Shown here: in pieces, positions 13,674 to 15,763 of the stretch
Layout: each line of letters starts with the position of its first letter
How positions within the stretch are numbered: position 1 is the stretch's first letter
Origin: Candidatus Thalassarchaeum betae
GTDB taxonomy: Archaea; Thermoplasmatota; Poseidoniia; Poseidoniales; Thalassarchaeaceae
Assembly (NCBI GenBank): GCA_022448665.1
Contig: JAKUUO010000029.1
Coordinates: 1-15,763 of the forward strand
Direction: 5' to 3'
Length of the DNA stretch: 15,763 bases
Notes under the pieces: generated by a model
What the model was told of the DNA's origin: nothing
What the model saw: only the letters and a program-made list of their open reading frames with translations
Database searches by the model: none
Made by a program: the position numbers and the translations under genes

Positions 13674-14864
13674 CTAAGGTGCGCGAGCTAGGTCGACGGG
13701 GGAGCCCCTTCTGTCGACCCCAGTACCCAGAGGCGTCGGCAGGCTCAGGTCGTTGTCGACCTCGGTCCTCCAGACCCTCTTGCAATCGCAGTCCAGGCCT
13801 GCGAATTCGCCAATGTCGGCTGAGACCGAGTATCTCTCTATGGCAGCGACGATGTCCATGTCGCAGGCTCCGCAGTTGTGCGCGCCCCTGATCCGGCCTC
13901 CCGCGGTCGGGTGGACTATGATGCGGGCGCCGGCTTTCGAGACGTCGTCGTGGACTTGCTCGAGCATCTCGACCAACGACCACAGCCAGGGCGGACGGTA
14001 CTCGCGGTTGCGGAATAGGCGCTCTACGATGGTTCGCTTCTGGATGTTCATCGGATTGACCGAGACATCGTCCGAGAGGGGTGCGACCTGACTGATCCAT
14101 TTGCTGGTGTGTTGGAGGGCGTCGCCCTCGGACATGAAGGGTGGCTTGAACAGGAGATAGGTCTTGACACGGAGTCCGTTCTCCCTCAGCATGTCGATGG
14201 AGCGGTGCCATTGCTTCGTGGAGAATCCCTTGTTGACATGGAATCTCAGCACTGTGTCGTCGTAGGCCTCCAGTCCGATAGCCACGGTACAGCCGGGATG
14301 GCGCTCGGCGACCCAAGCGATCTTCTCCGGCGTGCACATCTGCGCCTGCGCCTCGATGACTAGGTCCAGCCCCCTTTCGTGGGTCTCCCTCAGAATAGCC
14401 TCCTGCCACTCTGGGGGGTTCTCGCGGTCCTCGAAGAAAGTCCCAGAGGTATACACCTTGACCATGCTGCAGCCCTCGAAGTCGTCGAGCCTGCGCTTGG
14501 CCTCGTCCCACTGCGCGAACAGGTCGTCGGCTGTCACATCGTCGCGGACGTCGTTGAAGTAGCCGCAGAAGGTGCAGCCGGACTTCCACCACCAGACGCA
14601 CCCGCGGGTCCTGAAGATCACCGTGGCAGCGGTGCAATGAGTACCATCAGGCAGAATCTCGGGAGTCTTGTAGACCGTTGCCAGCTCGGTGGCGTCCCAC
14701 GACTCCCGTTTCCTCACCGAACCAGGGGTGTTCTCGGGGGCCTTGACCAGATGGTGGACCTTGACGGCCTTCGAGCCGTCCCCCAGCATCCCCGACGCCT
14801 GTGCCATGGCGCTGCCGTCGCCGGCGACGACTTGAGGGTGCCGTAGACGATGCTTTAGGGTCAT
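13674..14864 (-). CDS. raSEA: Archaeosine biosynthesis radical SAM protein RaSEA
   Basis: RaSEA is the radical SAM partner of ArcS in converting a lysine-preQ0 adduct to archaeosine (G+) at position 15 of archaeal tRNA. The cluster-binding cysteines have the family's unusual spacing: RTRGC (Cys89), then SGCTFCGY (Cys97, Cys100). The segment TVIFRTRGC, YTSGTFFEDREN and EAQAQMCTPEKI are typical of the family. A second group of cysteines lies near the C-terminus (HNCGACD at 329-335, DCDCKR at 358-363), which may bind another metal. The 396-residue length is slightly long. The start at 14864 has no clear Shine-Dalgarno site; Met20 is an alternative. The gene is divergent from the acyltransferase gene, with 32 nt between starts. 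Confidence 0.88.
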   Translation of the reverse strand: MTLKHRLRHPQVVAGDGSAMAQASGMLGDGSKAVKVHHLVKAPENTPGSVRKRESWDATELATVYKTPEILPDGTHCTAATVIFRTRGCVWWWKSGCTFCGYFNDVRDDVTADDLFAQWDEAKRRLDDFEGCSMVKVYTSGTFFEDRENPPEWQEAILRETHERGLDLVIEAQAQMCTPEKIAWVAERHPGCTVAIGLEAYDDTVLRFHVNKGFSTKQWHRSIDMLRENGLRVKTYLLFKPPFMSEGDALQHTSKWISQVAPLSDDVSVNPMNIQKRTIVERLFRNREYRPPWLWSLVEMLEQVHDDVSKAGARIIVHPTAGGRIRGAHNCGACDMDIVAAIERYSVSADIGEFAGLDCDCKRVWRTEVDNDLSLPTPLGTGVDRRGSPVDLARAP

Positions 14865-14896
14865 AGTTAGGTGACAGGTTTGCGGGAAGGGGTGAC

Positions 14897-15619
14897 ATGC
14901 GGGGCTTCCACCTGATACAGAACGTCCTGTCTGTGCTGGTGATGCTGTTCATCGCAGTGATCTGGGGGATTTCGGCTGCTCCCGGCTATCTCATCGTGAT
15001 GTGGATCAGGGACCGCGTGGTCGGCGAGGGTCTGCTTATGGAGGCTGTCGGAACCGGCATCGGACTCGGTCTGGGCTACCTCTGCTGGGGCATCTGCATG
15101 GTCCTGCTCTGTGGGTTGCTGGGTGGACTGCTAAGGCCCAGGCTCGATGAGGGCAGGGTCCCTCTGGAGTCATTCACAACAATCCAGTGGGCCTGGTCGA
15201 TGATATTCCACCGCTCAGCCCTGCTCTTCCTGTGGGTGCTTGTGCCCTCGTTCCTCGGCAACGTGTACTACAGATTGATGGGAGCCAAGATCGGCAAGGG
15301 CGCCCAGCTGAACACGGACAACATCAACGATGCCGGGATGGTGACTCTCGGGGCAGGGGTCGTGATGGGCGGTCATGCCACCATCAACGCGCACCTCACT
15401 GAGAAGGGCGAGCTGGTCCTGTCCCCGGTCAAGGTCGGCGACGGTGCCCTGCTCGGCTCCGGAAGCATCGTCCAGCCCGGGTGTGTGATTGGCGAGGGGG
15501 CGGTTATTGCCTCTAGGGCGGTCGTCCCGAAGTGGACCGAGGTGCCGCCTGGAGAGGTCTGGGGCGGAGTACCTGCTAAGTGCATCAGGCTGGCTGACGG
15601 AACGAAACCGGGTGATTGA
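14897..15619 (+). CDS. Membrane-anchored hexapeptide-repeat (left-handed beta-helix) acyltransferase-like protein
   Basis: Hydrophobic segments near residues 8-36, 50-78 and 105-122 are followed by a left-handed beta-helix from about 128 to 230. Hexapeptide-type turns are visible: AKIGKGAQL, VTLGAGVVMGGHATI, VKVGDGALLGSGSIV, GCVIGEGAVIASRAVV. The usual end GEVWGGVPAKCI is that of LbH acyltransferases. A catalytic-type His lies in GGHATINAH (about 154-161). The layout resembles the C-terminal region of some large synthetase-like membrane proteins that pair TM helices with an LbH domain; the acyl donor and acceptor are unknown. GGGGTGAC gives a good ribosome site 4 nt before ATG 14897. The next gene starts right after its stop. 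Confidence 0.82.
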   Translation: MRGFHLIQNVLSVLVMLFIAVIWGISAAPGYLIVMWIRDRVVGEGLLMEAVGTGIGLGLGYLCWGICMVLLCGLLGGLLRPRLDEGRVPLESFTTIQWAWSMIFHRSALLFLWVLVPSFLGNVYYRLMGAKIGKGAQLNTDNINDAGMVTLGAGVVMGGHATINAHLTEKGELVLSPVKVGDGALLGSGSIVQPGCVIGEGAVIASRAVVPKWTEVPPGEVWGGVPAKCIRLADGTKPGD

Positions 15620-15763
15620 ATGACCAAGTGCAAGGGCTCCAACGAGGATGGTTCGGTTTGTGGGCGCCCATCGATGTACAAATCCGATTACTGCAAGAAT
15701 CACAGAACCCAGGATCCCTCATTCACTGTCTGCATGGGCAAGAGGGGGAACGGCAGGCCCTGC
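15620..15763 (+). CDS. Small Cys/His zinc-binding protein, cut by the window edge
   Basis: The frame is open for 48 codons to the right edge. The first 30 residues show CKGSNEDGSVCG ... YCKNH, a Cys-x9-Cys-x10-Cys-x2-His pattern seen in many short zinc-finger-like proteins of uncertain role. Two more cysteines follow (about 39 and 48). The ATG directly follows the TGA of the acyltransferase gene, with GGGTGAT about 4 nt upstream, so the two are probably co-translated. The function cannot be stated from the visible part. Confidence 0.65.
   Translation, partial: MTKCKGSNEDGSVCGRPSMYKSDYCKNHRTQDPSFTVCMGKRGNGRPC

Noticed and set aside
13621..14637. Long minus-strand open frame overlapping RaSEA
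   Set aside because: It is an Arg/Pro/Gly-rich alternative frame of the RaSEA gene with no family features; RaSEA itself has clear motifs.

Overview
The window looks like a chromosome segment of a marine euryarchaeon of the Thermoplasmatota, most likely Poseidoniales (Marine Group II). This rests on four things: an archaeal ftsZ - secE - spt5 - rpl11 - rpl1 - rplP0 - rpl12 gene order; archaeal-only proteins (P0/P1 stalk, Sec61-gamma-type SecE, RaSEA, an AK6/Fap7-type kinase); high-GC, densely packed genes; and small exported acidic proteins of the kind planktonic archaea carry. The taxonomic call is inference from gene content only. I saw no rRNA, tRNA, CRISPR array or insertion sequence.

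Layout. 1-571: a low-GC islet (about 38% GC by my count over the gene) with a small zinc-ribbon protein, bounded by an imperfect direct repeat whose right copy overlaps the 3' end of the next gene. 572-1702 (-): Ca2+/H+ antiporter. 1741-3014 (+): AK6/Fap7-like kinase, then a CDP-alcohol phosphatidyltransferase. 3102-4220 (+): FtsZ, with its own leaderless-type promoter. 4313-5455 (+): SecE and an unusual Spt5. 5540-8366 (+): ribosomal stalk-base operon L11, L1, P0, P1/L12, then a hypothetical gene. 8400-10286 (+): a lipoprotein with thrombospondin type 3-like repeats and a membrane-anchored exported protein. 10287-13585 (-): a two-TM protein, a multi-TM protein resembling a heme-copper oxidase subunit I, and a YchF/OBG-like GTPase. 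13674-14864 (-): RaSEA (archaeosine synthesis). 14897-15763 (+): a membrane hexapeptide-repeat acyltransferase and the start of a small Cys/His protein.

The most notable signal is in the transcription/translation cluster. Spt5 carries an N-terminal Nudix-like domain with a degraded catalytic box. The L11 gene encodes only the C-terminal rRNA-binding half of the protein, with no room upstream for the missing half, and it has an intact promoter and Shine-Dalgarno site. The P0 gene has an in-frame TAA immediately before sequence that would encode the conserved factor-binding tail. If real, the last two together mean a remodelled GTPase-associated centre on the ribosome. A second candidate is the heme-copper-oxidase-like membrane protein, which keeps the fold signature but appears to lack nearly all metal-ligand histidines, and is paired with a small two-TM protein.
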